A DNA stretch of 64,000 bases from Prosopis cineraria (GCF_029017545.1 NW_026555343.1:15833714-15897713), one strand, 5' to 3'. Counted from the stretch's first letter, positions 1-12,579 are shown. Notes: generated by a model not told the origin, from the letters alone. Made by a program: numbers and translations.

Positions 1-2047
1 CAGGGCCACACAATTTTACCTCCCTCACTAGATGTACTATTAAGTGAACCATAATGTCAAAAAATGTAGGAAGAAAGTGCATCTCAAGTTGGCACAAGAT
101 AGTAAAGGCTTCTTGTTCTAACTCTTCCAGTTTACAGGGATCAATAACTTTACTAGCTGTTGCATCAAGACATGACAATCATGAGATTTTAAGCCTACCA
201 GTTTCAACTCTTTCACAGATACAAGCTTCATAATATTTGAAGAATACCCTGAAAGAACTTTGATTCCATGTAAACACTCACAAAAACTTGTTTTCTCAGA
301 TTTACACAATGTATGAGAGGCTGGGGGACAATAAGTTCGTTTACCTTCTAGTCTTGGGTGTAAGTCTTCCCGTATTCCCATTTCTTTCAAATCCAATCTT
401 GCATTCACACCATCCTTAGTCTTACCTAGTATGTTCAAAAGCGTTCCAATAATACTATCACATATGTTTTTCTCCACATGCATAACATCAATACATTGCC
501 TTACTTCAAGATTGTGCTAATATGGGAGGTCAAAAAAGATAGACCTTTTTTTCCATATGCTTTTTGCACCAGTATTCTTTTTAGTCTTACCGAATACAAT
601 ATTAATGTTTTTCACACGTTCATACACTTGATCCCCAGTCAAAGCATCCGGAGCATCATTGTGTTCTTGGTGACCATGAAAAGCTTTCTTCAATCTATGA
701 TATGGGTGATCTCGTCTAAGAAACCTCCGATGGCCAAGGTAGACTGTCTTCCTTCCATGTTGAAGTTGATGGTAGTTTATGCTTTCTTCACAAATTGGAC
801 AAGCTTTATGACCTTTCACGCTATAACCAGACAAATTTTCATATGCAGGAAAATCATTTATAGTACAAAAGATCATAGCACATAACTTAAAATTCTCCTT
901 TTAATTTGCATTAAACACTTCCACACCTACCTCTCACAACACTTTCAAATCTTCAATCAGAGGTCTTAGGTAAATATCAATATCATTTCCCGGTTGTTTT
1001 GGTCTCGAAATCAACATGGATAGGACATTTCTATTTCATGCACAACCTAGGTGATAGATTGTAAATCACTAAAAGAACAGGCCATGAACTATGTATACTA
1101 CTAAGACTACCATAAGGATTCATTCCATCGGTAGAAAGTCCAAGCCTCAAGTTCCTTGGCTCATTGCCAAATTCAGGAAACAATTGATCAATTTTCTTCC
1201 ATTGAGGAGAACCAGCTGGATGTCAAAGTTTTCTATCATATATCCTCTCATTTGCATGCTACATCAAGTTCTTTGCAATATTAGTATTTGCAAACAAATG
1301 CTTGAACCTTGGTATAATTGGAAGATACTATAAGACCTTTGTAGGAGCCCCCTTCTCTTTGTACCGTGGTGCCTCACATTTCGGACACTTCTCCTCCCCT
1401 TCAAGCTCTTTTCTGTACAACACACAATCATTAGGACATGCGTGTATTTTTTTATACTTCATACCTATTGGACACAAGATCTTCTTGGCATCATAATAAT
1501 GATTTGGTAGTACATTGCCTTTTGGAAACATTATTTGAAGTAACTCTAACAACCATGTGAAACTTTGGTCACTCCACCCAGCTCTTACCTTTAAGGTAAC
1601 TAGTTTTAACACCCCAGATAACAAACTAAAATCAGTACACCCCGGGTATAGAGGCTTCTCTACGTCAGTGCACAAGTTATCATACACATGTGCTCATTCA
1701 AAAGCCTCTTCCCCAACATCACGAATCATGTCCTCTAATCGATCTTCATTCATTTCTACTTCATCATTAAGATTATCAACTCCCACACATTAAGATGTGT
1801 TACTATAATTTTTCAATCGTTCACCATGCCAAATCCATATTGTATAATTTTTGCAAATCCTATCAAAAACTAAGTGCTCTCTTATTTCGGCAACACCTAG
1901 TCTCCTCTCATTCAAACAATTAACACAAGGACAATAGAACCTTTCACTATTGTCAACAACATTTTTCTTAGTAAATTCCAAAAATTCTTTCACTCCATTA
2001 TCATACTCATTACTTGTTCGTCTAGCATTCATCCAACTACGATCCAT
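1..2047 (-). pseudogene. CACTA transposase (TNP2-like), C-terminus outside window
   Basis: The gene encodes the transposase that would cut and paste the CACTA element. On the minus strand it starts at 2047 with M-D-R-S-W-M, the usual start of the transposase-associated domain; the paired cysteines of the CPCVNC motif follow at about 1930. TNP2-family blocks come next: the WSDQSF stretch near 1575, CPNDC and KCPKC near 1390-1440, GLSTDGMNP near 1155, NDFPAYENLSGY near 850, and GHRRF and LTGDQV near 715-640. MHVEKN at 483 opens the linker to DUF4218, whose KLVGLKSHDCHVLMQQL stretch is near 150-210; the window cuts DUF4218. The frame is broken by scattered in-frame stops, for example at 1790, about 1690 and about 1327, and again between about 1090 and 877. 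I therefore call it non-functional. The start is chosen by the conserved domain start. Confidence 0.88.
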
Positions 2048-2124
2048 GTGTCACCTCCTAAAGAATATAACTAATGTTATTACCTTCAAACTATTTCAAG
2101 AAACTAAGTTCCTAATTAAATTAA

Positions 2125-2520
2125 GATTTGAAAAAATTTCGGCAGAATCTCTCCTGAAAATTAGATCTCCCAAGACTTTTAAAAAAAATTTAAAAGAGAA
2201 AATTGACAATTTTAAACAAAATAAATGATCACATGCAACAACCTGAGGCCTTATGAAGCCACTAATAGCACTCCCAGCAATAATTAATATAATTAAAAAC
2301 TAAATTTAAGCAAATTAGAGGAAAGAATGAATTCAAAAAAAAAATTTTGACAGAGTCTCCCCTAAAAATTGGACTTCCCAAAAGTTTTAGAAAATTTTAC
2401 ACGAAAAAATTAATAATTTTAAACCAAATAAATGATCACATGCAACAACCTGAGGCCTTATGAAGCCACTAACAGTACTCCCAGCAACAATCAATATCAT
2501 TAAAAACTAAATTTAAGCAT
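2125..2520. repeat. Tandem duplication, about 205-bp unit, in CACTA 5' region
   Basis: Two adjacent diverged copies share the stretch around GATCACATGCAACAACC (2227 and 2432) and continue through matching text to about 2320 and 2520. Each is preceded by a similar A-rich block containing a GGCAGAATC or GACAGAGTC motif. The unit lies just upstream of the transposase start, in what would be its leader or promoter. Confidence 0.85.
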
Positions 2521-2589
2521 TATAAAATTTAAAAATTTATATTCAACACATACCTATTGGTGGCGGTAGCTGCAGTAACGGCTCAACAC

Positions 2590-2960
2590 TAAGAGGGAGG
2601 GAAAAGGAGTGGTGGGGGGGCAAGAGGGAGGGACAGGGGGAGGGGGCGGCTGAGGGAGGGGGAGAGAGAGGGGGTGGGCAAGGAAGGAGGAGTTGGAGGT
2701 GGGACGAGGGGGAGGGGAAGGGGGCGGTGGGACGAGGGAGAGGGGGAGGGGGCTCGACGGACGAGGGGGAGGGGAAGGGGGAGTGAGCGGTAAGGGGAGG
2801 AGGGGGAGGGGGAGGGGGAGGTGGCTCGACGGACTGTAGGGAGGGGGAGGGGCTGGGCGGATAAGGGGGAGGGGGGCCGATGAGGGAGAAGACGAGGGGG
2901 AGGGGGCTGGGCGGACGAAGGGGAGATGAGGGGGAGGGCGCGAGAAAGGAGGAGAGGGAA
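2590..2960 (+). repeat. G-rich purine tract (GGGGGAGG-type)
   Basis: The plus strand is almost pure G and A, built from GGGGGAGG and GAGGGGGAGG units with interspersed GGCTCGACGGACGAGG blocks that recur at about 2750 and 2825. It stands out sharply against the AT-rich surroundings. It lies inside the CACTA element between the transposase leader and the subterminal repeats. Runs of four or more Gs at short spacing could form G-quadruplexes. It has no coding potential that I would trust. Confidence 0.9.
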
Positions 2961-3004
2961 CTGATGAAAATGGAGGAAGGAAGGTGGAGTTTTAAAAAAT
3001 ACTT

Positions 3005-3300
3005 TTTACATGGTGCCTGGACACTTAGTGTAAAAAGTGATCTTTTTACACCGAGTATCCAAGCACCCGGTGTAAAAAGATCTGATCTTTTTACATCGGG
3101 TGTTCAGGAACCCGGTGTAAAAAGATCACTTTTTACACCGGGTTCCCCCACCCGGTGTAAAAAGTCTACTTTTTACACCGGGTTCTAAACACCCGGTGTA
3201 AAAAGTATCAAATAATTTAATATAATTACAAAAATGCCACCGCCTTTATTTTTTACACCGTTTGCCTTCCAACCGATGTAAAAAGTACCCCATAAATCTT
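3005..3300. repeat. CACTA subterminal repeats (TTTTTACACCGGGT)
   Basis: About eleven copies of a 12-15-base motif, TTTTTACACCGGGT and its reverse complement ACCCGGTGTAAAAA, alternate in both orientations. Arrays like this beside the terminal inverted repeat are where the second CACTA protein (TnpA-type) binds in known elements; that role is family knowledge, not seen here. Pairs of opposite copies only a few bases apart make strong hairpins. Confidence 0.9.
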
Positions 3301-3316
3301 ATATTTTGTACTAGTG
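3298..3316 (-). repeat. Terminal inverted repeat of CACTA element
   Basis: Read on the minus strand from 3316 the sequence begins CACTAGTACAAAATATAAG, matching the usual CACTA-plus-A-rich terminus. It sits immediately outside the subterminal repeats, which fixes the element's 5' end. Confidence 0.8.
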
Positions 3317-4808
3317 TGTAGATCTAATTCCTTTCTCAGTATGTGAAGACAAAGTCTGGCTGTAGCACTCTAGTACTTAAATAGGCTTCCCATGATGTTA
3401 TTATCAGCATTCTCAACACTAAGGTGTGGCCCAATTCCAAGAGCTTAGATAGACTAAGAGCATAAGTGATGCTATCAGAGAGAAAAATGAAGACTTGTAT
3501 GTATTTATTTTCTTCAGTAATGGAAGGGATCAATAATGGATCTTGTTTTCTTTTATTATGGTTGGTTATTCAAATGCTTTGTTATGATTCTTTGATAGAT
3601 ATATAAGTTGTTTGTAGTTACTATCTAGAATATATAATATTCTCTGATTAGGAAATTTGACTTTTCATCTTTAAAGTGAGATGCTTCACTTATCTACTTC
3701 ATTATTACTTGAACTAAACCTTGAGTAAAGCTCCATAATTTTTTGACCACATAAACCATTGAAGCAAGATGTATAATAGTTAGATGTTCATGAATCAAGT
3801 TTGAATTTGATCAAAATTTTTTTTCTTCCTACAACAAAATGGACATCTAAGAATGAAAAAGTAGGAGAGATAAGACCATTAACAAGAATGAATCATTAAG
3901 TTGGGTTATGAATCTTGGAGAGAACAGTGATGATGGGATGTTTTTGGTGGTTGAAGTCTTAGATGTTTTCGACACTAAGAGGAAGGGTGGGTGGGAAGGG
4001 AGAGAAAGAAGAAGGGTCAAAGGGGCAGATGAAGAGAAACTTCAAGTGAAAACCACAGGTCAATTTTTTTAGTCAAATGAAATTTTTAATAGTTAATGTT
4101 TTTTAAAGTTGATAGTGGGGTGAAAAAATACCCTTTTTGAAAGTTTCAAGGAAAAATTGCTTTGAACAAAAGTTGAAGATACTAGATTCTTCTAAAGAAA
4201 AAAGATCTTGAACATTTTTGCCCTTTTACCTTATATTTTATTCCACCTTATATTTTATTCCGTCTAGATATTCCAATCCTGAGAACTCTCAAGCCATCAT
4301 CTTAACTCCACTCAATGTTGAATAACTTAAGGTAGTGTTTGGATTAACCGATTTGAATTTGGATATTAGATTTTAAATATTTCATTTCAAATCTTACATT
4401 TAAAATTCATGTATTTAAAATCCCTTGTTTGAGTAGTATAAAAAATTTCAAAAGAAGAAAACAAATGAGCTAAGATTTGAAGTGAAAATAAAAAAAGTGG
4501 AAATAAAAAGTTTATTTCTATATTTTAATCAACAATAGATGAGAAAAGATATGAGAGTTTTAGAGGTATCAATAGTGAAAAAGCAAAGAGAATAAGATGT
4601 GCTTTTACTAATAGAAGGGAATCTTCATTAACAATAAGAAAAGTAAGTCAACGAATAAGAAATGAAAACTCAAAATGATAAAGAAAAGTTATAAGCAGCA
4701 GGGGTAAAGACTTAAATAAAAGCTAAGAATCAAAAAAGACAATCAATTAATGCCTTCTCAATCTCTATTGATCACTAGATGCAAATAATCACTTTAGGAA
4801 ATACTTGA
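3317..4808. other. No gene seen; unassigned AT-rich DNA
   Basis: Only short open frames occur and none matches a family I know. A block at about 4333-4470 begins GTGTTTGGATTAACC and has repeated ATTTAAAAT-type words, reminiscent of a small transposon end, but I found no second terminus. A short direct repeat, CCTTATATTTTATTCC, occurs twice at 4230-4262. Confidence 0.5.
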
Positions 4809-6830
4809 TGTAACCCTCCCCTATATCTACCAGATATAGGAAAATGTTAACTTAATCACCACGCTAAAAACATTAAATAGTAATAAAATACATTGTTTGA
4901 AGTGCTTGGGTACAAGACTCATTTTTGTAAAATCATCAAAATCACAACATGTTCAAATAGTATGCAATGGAAATAAGACATGTGGATTCATATAAACTAT
5001 TGCATGCATCCAAAATAGAGAAATGAGGTCAAAATAGGGGCCATGCACTGCGCGTGAAACACATGCGCTATGGCATGTGGCATAGAGCCACACGCCCAAA
5101 CTTTCTCTATGTCATGCACTGTGGCATGAAACATTATACGCCTCAAGACACATACCTAATTCTATAGTTGTCATTTAATAACTTAAATGATGAATTTTCT
5201 ATATGCACCGTTTCCACATGCGATGTCCAATTGAAGTGATTCAAGCACCCACACGAAGCTTGTGTCATAAGCTAACCAATGCGATAGGTTTTGACTAAAT
5301 CTAATGGTTCAATCAAAATTTAGGCATATAGGTGCAAAAAGTCACTTTTTCTAAAAATTTTGCTCACCCAAGCACTCAAACTCATCCCTTAATCTCATTA
5401 GAGCATTCTAGGCCTTGAACCAAGTCTGAAAAGACTTATTACACTTGATTGACCATAATATATCACATATTTACACACACATTAAAATTTGGCCACTCAA
5501 CGGCCCATTTCCACAAAACATAATTTTTTACAATGTTCACTTGGCTTTTTTCAACATAAAATCACCACAAAATCACACCTTCATATATTCACAATAAGTT
5601 CACCACTAAATATTAGCCTATACAATTCAATTCAACACATATTTTCCCACATAGGCTAAGATTTACCAAACTTCACAACATTCAAGGCCTTAAGCATTCA
5701 AAACATGTATGCAATTTCTATGACAACTTATATACACAAATTCAGATTAAATTAGTTCATTACACAAAACTCAAGGGTTTCGTAACCATGACACCACTAT
5801 GTTGGTCTAGACTCTTTTCCCTTACCCGGCTCATTGTTAGGTCCTATAAAAATTTAACCATAGGGTGAGATAAAAATCTCAGTAATAGAATAACTTTTTA
5901 CTATTGACTATCACATACAACTATACGAAACTATAGTATAATATACAAGTAAACATAGCATATAATACATGTTCACTTTAAGTTTTATCTATAGAAATCA
6001 TTTCACTCTTTTTACTAATATATTCACCACTTTTTCATATATAGCATGATCGCTACTGATCAAACATTCAAATCATTTTGACTTGAAACCATAGGCTCAT
6101 CTTAGATCAATATACGCTCTTATTAGCCTTGAGCTCACTTAGTGGTAGAATTACTAATCCAAAGGTGTTCTATCTCACTTTTGAATTATAGTTTTCCCCA
6201 ATGCATATAATGGGATGTCATTGACCCTAACACTGCATCACATTGATACTAAGGAGTCCAAATCTCCAATACCGTACCTCAAAAGGCATTAAGGGAGATA
6301 CAATTCTCTAACACTGTACCCTATCGGGCACTAAGGAGAATGATGCCATATGGTCTTTCTCTATATCTCCACACTATATGTGAACTCCACCCTTATGATC
6401 ATGCTTTCTGAACTAATCACAGGTTCTCATTCACCATCATACATGTATCCATAATACATAGCGCACGCGCACACATATATATAAAGTATGAAATCATATG
6501 TTTTAACCCATCTATTTGATTAAAAGTCATTTTCATGCAACATTCACAAAATGTCATAAATCATGCTTAGTTTAAAACTATTTTGATGTACTAATTAGCA
6601 TACATATACTCAGTTACAATAAATAATCAAATAGAGAAAGTTACCTCAACCCTTCTATTACTAGAAAGGTTACTTGTGAATTTCAACAACCACTAATGTA
6701 TCACTATAAGCCTCTTCCCACACTCTACTTGTAGGTTATGCCACTCTATGCACAATTGACACAATTAGTCAATTAGTTCAAATTGACACAATTAAGTTTT
6801 AAAGAGTTGAATAGTTAAATTTTGAGGATT
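4809..6830 (-). mobile_element. Ty3/gypsy-type LTR, minus orientation
   Basis: The reverse complement follows the same order of landmarks as the plus-strand LTRs at 17817 and 24536: the block near the ACCTTT/CAACC words (about 6650), a TCTCACC...GGACCTAAC...GAGCCGGG block (5820-5880), a GGGTGCTTGAATCACTTCAATTGG-type block (about 5225-5245), a GC-richer cluster of CATG/GCATG words (5041-5110), and an end reading GGGGAGGGTTACA at 4809. No primer-binding site lies next to the 4809 end, so it may be a solo LTR or a 3' LTR. The right border is approximate and meets an oppositely oriented copy. Confidence 0.65.
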
Positions 6831-7089
6831 TGAGCTCAAAATAGCTTAAAAGTTAGGTTGAGATAGAAAAATAGGGTGAATAAATGGGTTAGGAGGTTGT
6901 TATGATTGTTTGAGTAGCCTATAGAGCTAATGACTACAAATAATAGACAAGTGAATTCAAAATGATTCAATTGAACTGTTTTATATGTTAAGAGATTTAA
7001 TTTAACTGAATCAATGCCTATGTGAAGTGTTGAGAATTGATTAGGGGGCACTGTATTGTGTAGATTGAACACCTATAGCATTACTAGTG

Positions 7090-9070
7090 AGAATTTATAC
7101 CCCTGGAAGATTAGTGTGATTGATAACCCTTAGTAGCAAGGGTTAAAGGTCCTTTTACTTGTTTGTTTATGAAATTATTTTCAAGTATTTTGATATAACT
7201 ACATGCATTGTGTTGTGAACTGATAGAGTAGCAACATTATGAAAGTATGTGCATGTAGGTGTGTGAGTATTGATTGAAATGAATTTAGGTGGCATGTGCA
7301 TTTCCATACATCACATCCAAAAGAATACCTTCGATTACAGTGGGGGAACACAACCTTACTGTGAGGAGGTCTAAGAAGTTTTGATGATCCACAATGTAGA
7401 GTTTGACTCTGCCAGGATGGACCAATAAGAAGAATCTTGATAATCCAGAGTGTAGAGCTTGACTTTGTCATGATAGACCTAGGATATAGAATAATGGACA
7501 AGGTTATCCTAGATTAGGGTAGAGAGTCATGGTCTTATTCTATATAAGGCTAGGAAGTCTTGATGATCTAAAGTGTAGAGTTTAACTCTACCATGACAGA
7601 CCTAGGAGACTACCCATACATTAAGAGGATTACTTGGTTAGAGCAATGGTATAGTGGGCCTTATTCCTTATGATTTGAAGTCCTAGTCTGAGCATAGAGA
7701 TTACTCCACTGGGTGAAACTGAGAATGTATTGCATAAGCATAATGAGATTGATAAGAATAAATTTCTATATACGCATATAATATTACTTTTACTGATACA
7801 CATGCTACTTTATTACTTGTTTATGATTTTGCTTACTAACTGGTAATTAAGGTTACCTTTAAGTTACTGTGACGTATGTCTCACTTCGTTACTTTTGAAC
7901 ACAGGTGAAGAGAGTATGAGAAGGCCAAAAAAATCATGAAAAGAGTAGCTTCACTTGGTAGTAGTATGACTACCATTAGTGTAAATGAATGTATAATGTA
8001 TTGATAGAGTTAAGTTGCTAACTAAGATGCATAAGTGTATGTAAATATGAGAAAGTGAATGGTGTTGTGAAAACTTACTTGTATATATATATATATATGG
8101 TGTTGCATTATGCTGAGGGTGCCCTAATAGAGGGTACGTAGATAGGCCTAAATGCAAAACAAGCAAGTATATATTGTTTTGTAATTTGTTATACTTGTGT
8201 ATATGTGATTTGAATGTGAATTGATTATGAATTGTGCTTTTATATGAAAACTTGACACAAATGGTGAAGGGGAGCCCCATTTGGAAGAGTCAAGTATATT
8301 GTGATTTCTGACCATATGGTGAGGCGAAGCCCCATATGTAAGAGTTAAAGGGTTGGAAGTGAAACAAGTCTAGTTATATATATGTGAATATATGTTGTAT
8401 ATGTGCATTCCTCACATAAGTCCCCAATTGTGTAATGTGGCATCGAGAGGCCAAAATGAGCAATTGATATGATATATGTGGTTAGAAGTGTTAATCAGGT
8501 GTATGTGGTCCTTTTGGACTTAGTTTAAAGCCCGAAGTGGTTGAATGGGATAAGATATGAGAAAAAGTGACATTTTACACTCGAATGTCTAATTTAAGAT
8601 CAGACTATCAGTTCCAATCCAAACTTGTTCCATTAGCTCATATAAGCTTCATATGGGTGCTTGAATCACTCTAATTGAACGTCGGATGTAAAAATGGCAC
8701 ACGATCAAAGTGTATCTTTTGAGATATCATATGATAGCATAAATTACTGTCATATGTGCTACGATGCATGATGTGCTAGCTGTGATGCATGACACAGCAA
8801 GAAACAGAGCATGTCACCTTATATCAGATGCAATGGCATGTGTGGTGCATACCACAGCGTATGATCCATTTTTAGAGTTGAGAAGTTTTGTCTTATTGAG
8901 TCATTTGATTGTGTTTACACCTCCACTAGCCCTCTTCTTTGAATATATGTTTCAAGAAGCTGGGATCCTACGATTTAAAAATAAACAAATGGCTATTACT
9001 CTGATATTATTGTGTTGGTAATTATTGATTGTGTGATAAAGGGATGGTGAAGCCTGATTTAAGCGGGGGC
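7090..9070 (+). mobile_element. Ty3/gypsy-type LTR fragment, plus orientation
   Basis: It shares landmarks with the inverted copy at 4809-6830: AACCCTTAGTAGCAAGGGTT near 7127, the word GGGTGCTTGAATCACT near 8656 followed by AATTGAACGTCGGATG, and a CATG-rich GC island (8762-8865). No gene lies inside; the open frames here are chance. The left part (U3) and the exact right end are not clear, and the copy is followed directly by an unrelated LTR end at 9077. Confidence 0.6.
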
Positions 9071-9076
9071 TTTATA

Positions 9077-9388
9077 AAAGTCTTAACGGCCAAATACTTT
9101 AAGAGCCACAAAACATCCTAAAGAAAAGAAGAATGACATTCAAAGATAGACAAACATTTTTTAGCGCTAGCACACTATTTAAGTTGAAGAACTATATGTG
9201 TGGATATAGGCAGAAGGAGCAGTTCTATGTTATCAACTCTTAAGATCCAATTACTTGAAGACAACACGTAAGGACCTTAAACTTATAAGGTAACTCTTCT
9301 ATCTACCTTGACTTAAAGAAGTTTGTTGGGTTCATATTGAGATAGTGATTTAAAATTTTAATATTCCATTGTGCCTCCCTAACTAACA
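9077..9388 (+). mobile_element. LTR family R, copy A (3' end only)
   Basis: The sequence matches the last 310 bases of copy B (26560-26879) and, inverted, of copy C, with shared words such as AACTCTTCTATC and TTAAAATTTTAAT. It ends CTAACA at 9388, which pairs with the TGTTAG start of this family as an LTR terminus should. The 5' part is missing, cut by the gypsy LTR on the left. To the right it abuts the 3' part of an L1 reverse transcriptase. Confidence 0.7.
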
Positions 9389-11300
9389 AAAAGGGCATCA
9401 TTAAAGTTCATAAAGTCCTAGAAGCCAAGTCCCCAATCATTCTTAGGATTGCATAATTATCGCAAGCTTTCCAATGAATATTATTCCTAAAATCAAATTG
9501 ATCCTAAAAAAAGTTTGCATAAGATAATTAAGCTCCATACAAGTTCTTTTAAGGAATTTAAAAAAAGTCATAGGGAAGATAGGGATAGCATTGATTACTA
9601 ACTTTATCATCATCTCTCGACAAGCAAGGGACAAAAACTTGATTTTCTAGTTGTGAACTTTCTTCCCTACTTTATCTTTCACATACACAAGTATTGCTAC
9701 TTTTGCTCTTCCCAATAGAATGGGAAACCCAAGATAGGTGCCTGGATTTCCATAACGTTGACATAAAGGAATGAAAAAAACCTTATCTTTAATGATTTGA
9801 GTGGTTTTGGGAAAAAATAAAGAGAGGATTTATCATGGTTAATTCTCTTATCTGAGGCATTGCAATAGGATTGAAGAAGCTCTTTAATGATGTTGTAGTT
9901 TTTCCTATCAGCATAAAGGAAAGGATGATATCATTAATAAATAAAAAGTAAGTCAAAGTGGGATATGCCTCATTAATTTGAATTCCTAAAATATCACCCC
10001 TCTCGGTATGCCCACTTGGCATTTGAGATAGGAATTCACTAGCAATAATAAAAAGATAAGGAAAAAGTGGGTCCCCTTGCCTTACACCTCTCTAAAGATT
10101 TACATGAGCCATAGTCTTGCCAAAAACTTTAATGTTGAAAGGACACATTACACACTTTATTATCCATCTGACTCAAGTCTCATAAAACCCCATTTTACTT
10201 AGGATAGCTTTAATAAAGCTCCATTTAAGTCTATCAAAAGCTTTATTCATATCTATCTTAAAGGCAAAGTAACAATTAGTACTAGTATGCTTCAATTGCA
10301 ATAAATGAAAAACTTCATGCACCGAAATAATGTTATTAGCTATAATTTTAGACAAGATTTTAAAAGAAAAGTTGCAAAGGCTAATAGGCCTTAATTTGCC
10401 AACATTTTAGGACACTTAATTTTTTTAAATGAGAATAAGATTAGTTTCATTCAGTGATCCCAGATCCTTATCCTTAAACTAATGGCCAGAAGCATCTAGG
10501 ATCTTTACTATTTGATTACACTGCCTATTATTTTGTTAAATTATGAAAAAAAGCTAGAATTAAGATCTCAATCTATGACCTAATTAACACAAGAACATTG
10601 CCACTAATACATCTCTTCTTGTTTCCATAAATGCTCCAATTTTTGGTAAGCTTTTTAACAGCATTTATACTTCCTATCATATAAGTCCCCACTTTTAGTT
10701 ATTCAATTTGTCTAAGAGCATGCTTAATTGCATTCTTATTGTTGGGGAAAGCTTTCTTGCTCTATGAAGTTAGTGCTCGGCTACATCACTTGGTACAAGT
10801 CACAAATTGAGGCACCAACCAGGAAGAAGGCTCTTCAATAAACCATGATTTCTTTTTTTACAATTCTTTTGAAATTGGGGTGATGAGATATCCAATTAAT
10901 TTTGTATTTTAAAGACTAAGGGATCTTCTTATCTTGGAAATTCAAACAAATTAGTAAAAAATGATGATCAAAAGCAATAAAATATATCCTAATCACTAGA
11001 AATTTAGGGAATGCTTCCCTAAAGGTAGAATTAGTCATGGCTCAATCTATCTACTCCTTTATGCATTGCTTATTGAGTCTACCAAATCATAGTTTACAGC
11101 AAAGAGTTGAAAATTTAAAACATGATAAACAACCCCAATATTATGCCGGCACTTTTTGTATAAAGAAAAGAATTCCTTAAAATCTCGAAGGCAAAGTTTG
11201 GATTCTCTAATTCCCTTGACTCAATTACTAATTTTACTCCATACTTGTCTTCGATCTACCTTTATTAGGGGTTTATAAATAAAAGTTGTGAAAGTCAGGA
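9389..11300 (-). pseudogene. L1-type LINE ORF2: endonuclease C-terminus and reverse transcriptase
   Basis: Minus-strand reading in several frames recovers plant L1 ORF2 blocks in order. The endonuclease end is at about 11260-10930 (a FAFDHHFLL-like match where SDH is usual). The RT follows: KILSKIIAN (10350), FKIDMNKAFDRLKWSF (about 10200-10250), GVRQGDPLFPYLFII (about 10040-10090), then FLFINDIIL (about 9940), where the catalytic F-A-D-D is F-I-N-D, and LACREMMIKLVINAIP (about 9590-9630). A GLGF block near 9430 marks the start of the C-terminal part, cut at 9388 by LTR copy A. Stops and frameshifts are everywhere. The LINE's 5' part lies at 16775-17695. Confidence 0.85.
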
Positions 11301-12579
11301 TGTAACTTTCCAAATTTTATTCCAAGAGTTAGATTAATTAATTAATTAAGAGGTTTAATTAGTTAATTAGGGTGATTAAGAGTTAATTATAGAGTTAGGA
11401 TGGCCTATTGGATCCAATAAGAGGCTTAGAAACGGGTTAGAAAAGCTAATGGGGTGTTTTGGGCCTAGATTTTAGGCTCAAGTGATACTACTTGTTTTAA
11501 GCCATCTGTCACGAGGAATGGTGCAGTTTGCCATGGTGGATGCAATAAAATTTTAAATCTTGATTCTACAACTCATTTTGGCATAAGTTTGAGAGGGATC
11601 CAAGAGTAAAGCAACGCAGCCGATAACTAATCATTTGGTCTCATCATTTTCATATTATTTTCCCTAGATTTTGAAACTTTTTAGAGGTATTTTGTACATA
11701 TTAGAAGCATTTTAGATCATGTGGGCCAATAGTGTAATTTTAAAAACTTTTAAGGCAAAGTACAAAATTTTAAAGTTTAGGGGCAAAAATGTAATTTTCA
11801 AAAATAATTTCTGAAAAATAAAAAATTCATCATTTAATAATTTTTAGTTCTTCATTAATTTCATAGTTTAATTTGAACTAATTTAACTTAGATTGTGAGT
11901 TATTTACTAAAACATCATTTAAAATACACACTTTTTATACTTTAATTGTACTTTCCATGAATTTTAAAAGTGTACAAAGTTTAGTTTTTGTAATAAAAAA
12001 TTCCTAAAAAACTTCTCATAACTAAATTTATCTTCTAACATTCCATTTAATCACTTTAATTCACTTCACCATATTTTCATAATTTACACTTAGGTTAGAT
12101 AAATTCATAAGACACATAATTATTTATTCTATTTAATGAGGTCGTTGTGTGTTTTAGGGTATGGGAAGCTTTTGGATAATTCCAGAAGCACCTTGCATGG
12201 AATTGGAGCCTTAGATGAGCTATTTTGGTAATCAAAAAGTTACAAATGGTTGATGAAATTTCAAGATAGTACAAGGATAGTCATGACAATTGCATCTTCC
12301 AATTTCAATTCTTTTTTTTTTCCCCTTACTTTTGTTATGCATTTTTCAATCATCCCCATCATGTTATTTTCAAAATTATTCATCTACTTTTAAATTTATT
12401 TATGCCTTTCATTTCCATCTACTACTATTTAAATAATTCATTCCCAAAATTTATGGCCGTACATGAAACACTATGTGAAAGAATCCCTAGATGCACATGA
12501 GACTCACATCACTTTAGGGAACTTGGTGGACATGATTTCTAGTCATTAGATTTATCTAAATAAGCCTCAAACACTAAAG

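Larger units (their letters stand above)
1..3316 (-). mobile_element. CACTA (En/Spm) DNA transposon, 5' part
   Basis: The element runs leftwards and its 3' part lies outside the window. Read on the minus strand it has a terminal CACTA motif at its 5' end (3316), an array of short direct and inverted subterminal repeats (about 3005-3300), a very G-rich tract (2590-2960), a 205-bp tandem duplication and then the TNP2-type transposase. This order is the standard layout of plant CACTA elements. The three bases outside the end (3317-3319, TGT) would be one copy of the 3-bp target duplication; the other copy is not in the window. Decay is modest, with mostly single stop codons in the transposase, so this looks like the youngest of the three CACTA copies here. 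Confidence 0.9.

Noticed and set aside
2880..3188. 102-codon plus-strand open frame
   Set aside because: It is a translation of the G-rich tract and the CACTA subterminal repeats; its repeated residues simply mirror the DNA repeats.
3336..3533. 65-codon minus-strand frame, as a possible gene fragment
   Set aside because: No recognisable domain and no second exon or neighbour that supports it.
4333..4470. Possible MITE beginning GTGTTTGGATTAACC
   Set aside because: No matching inverted end or target duplication was found downstream.
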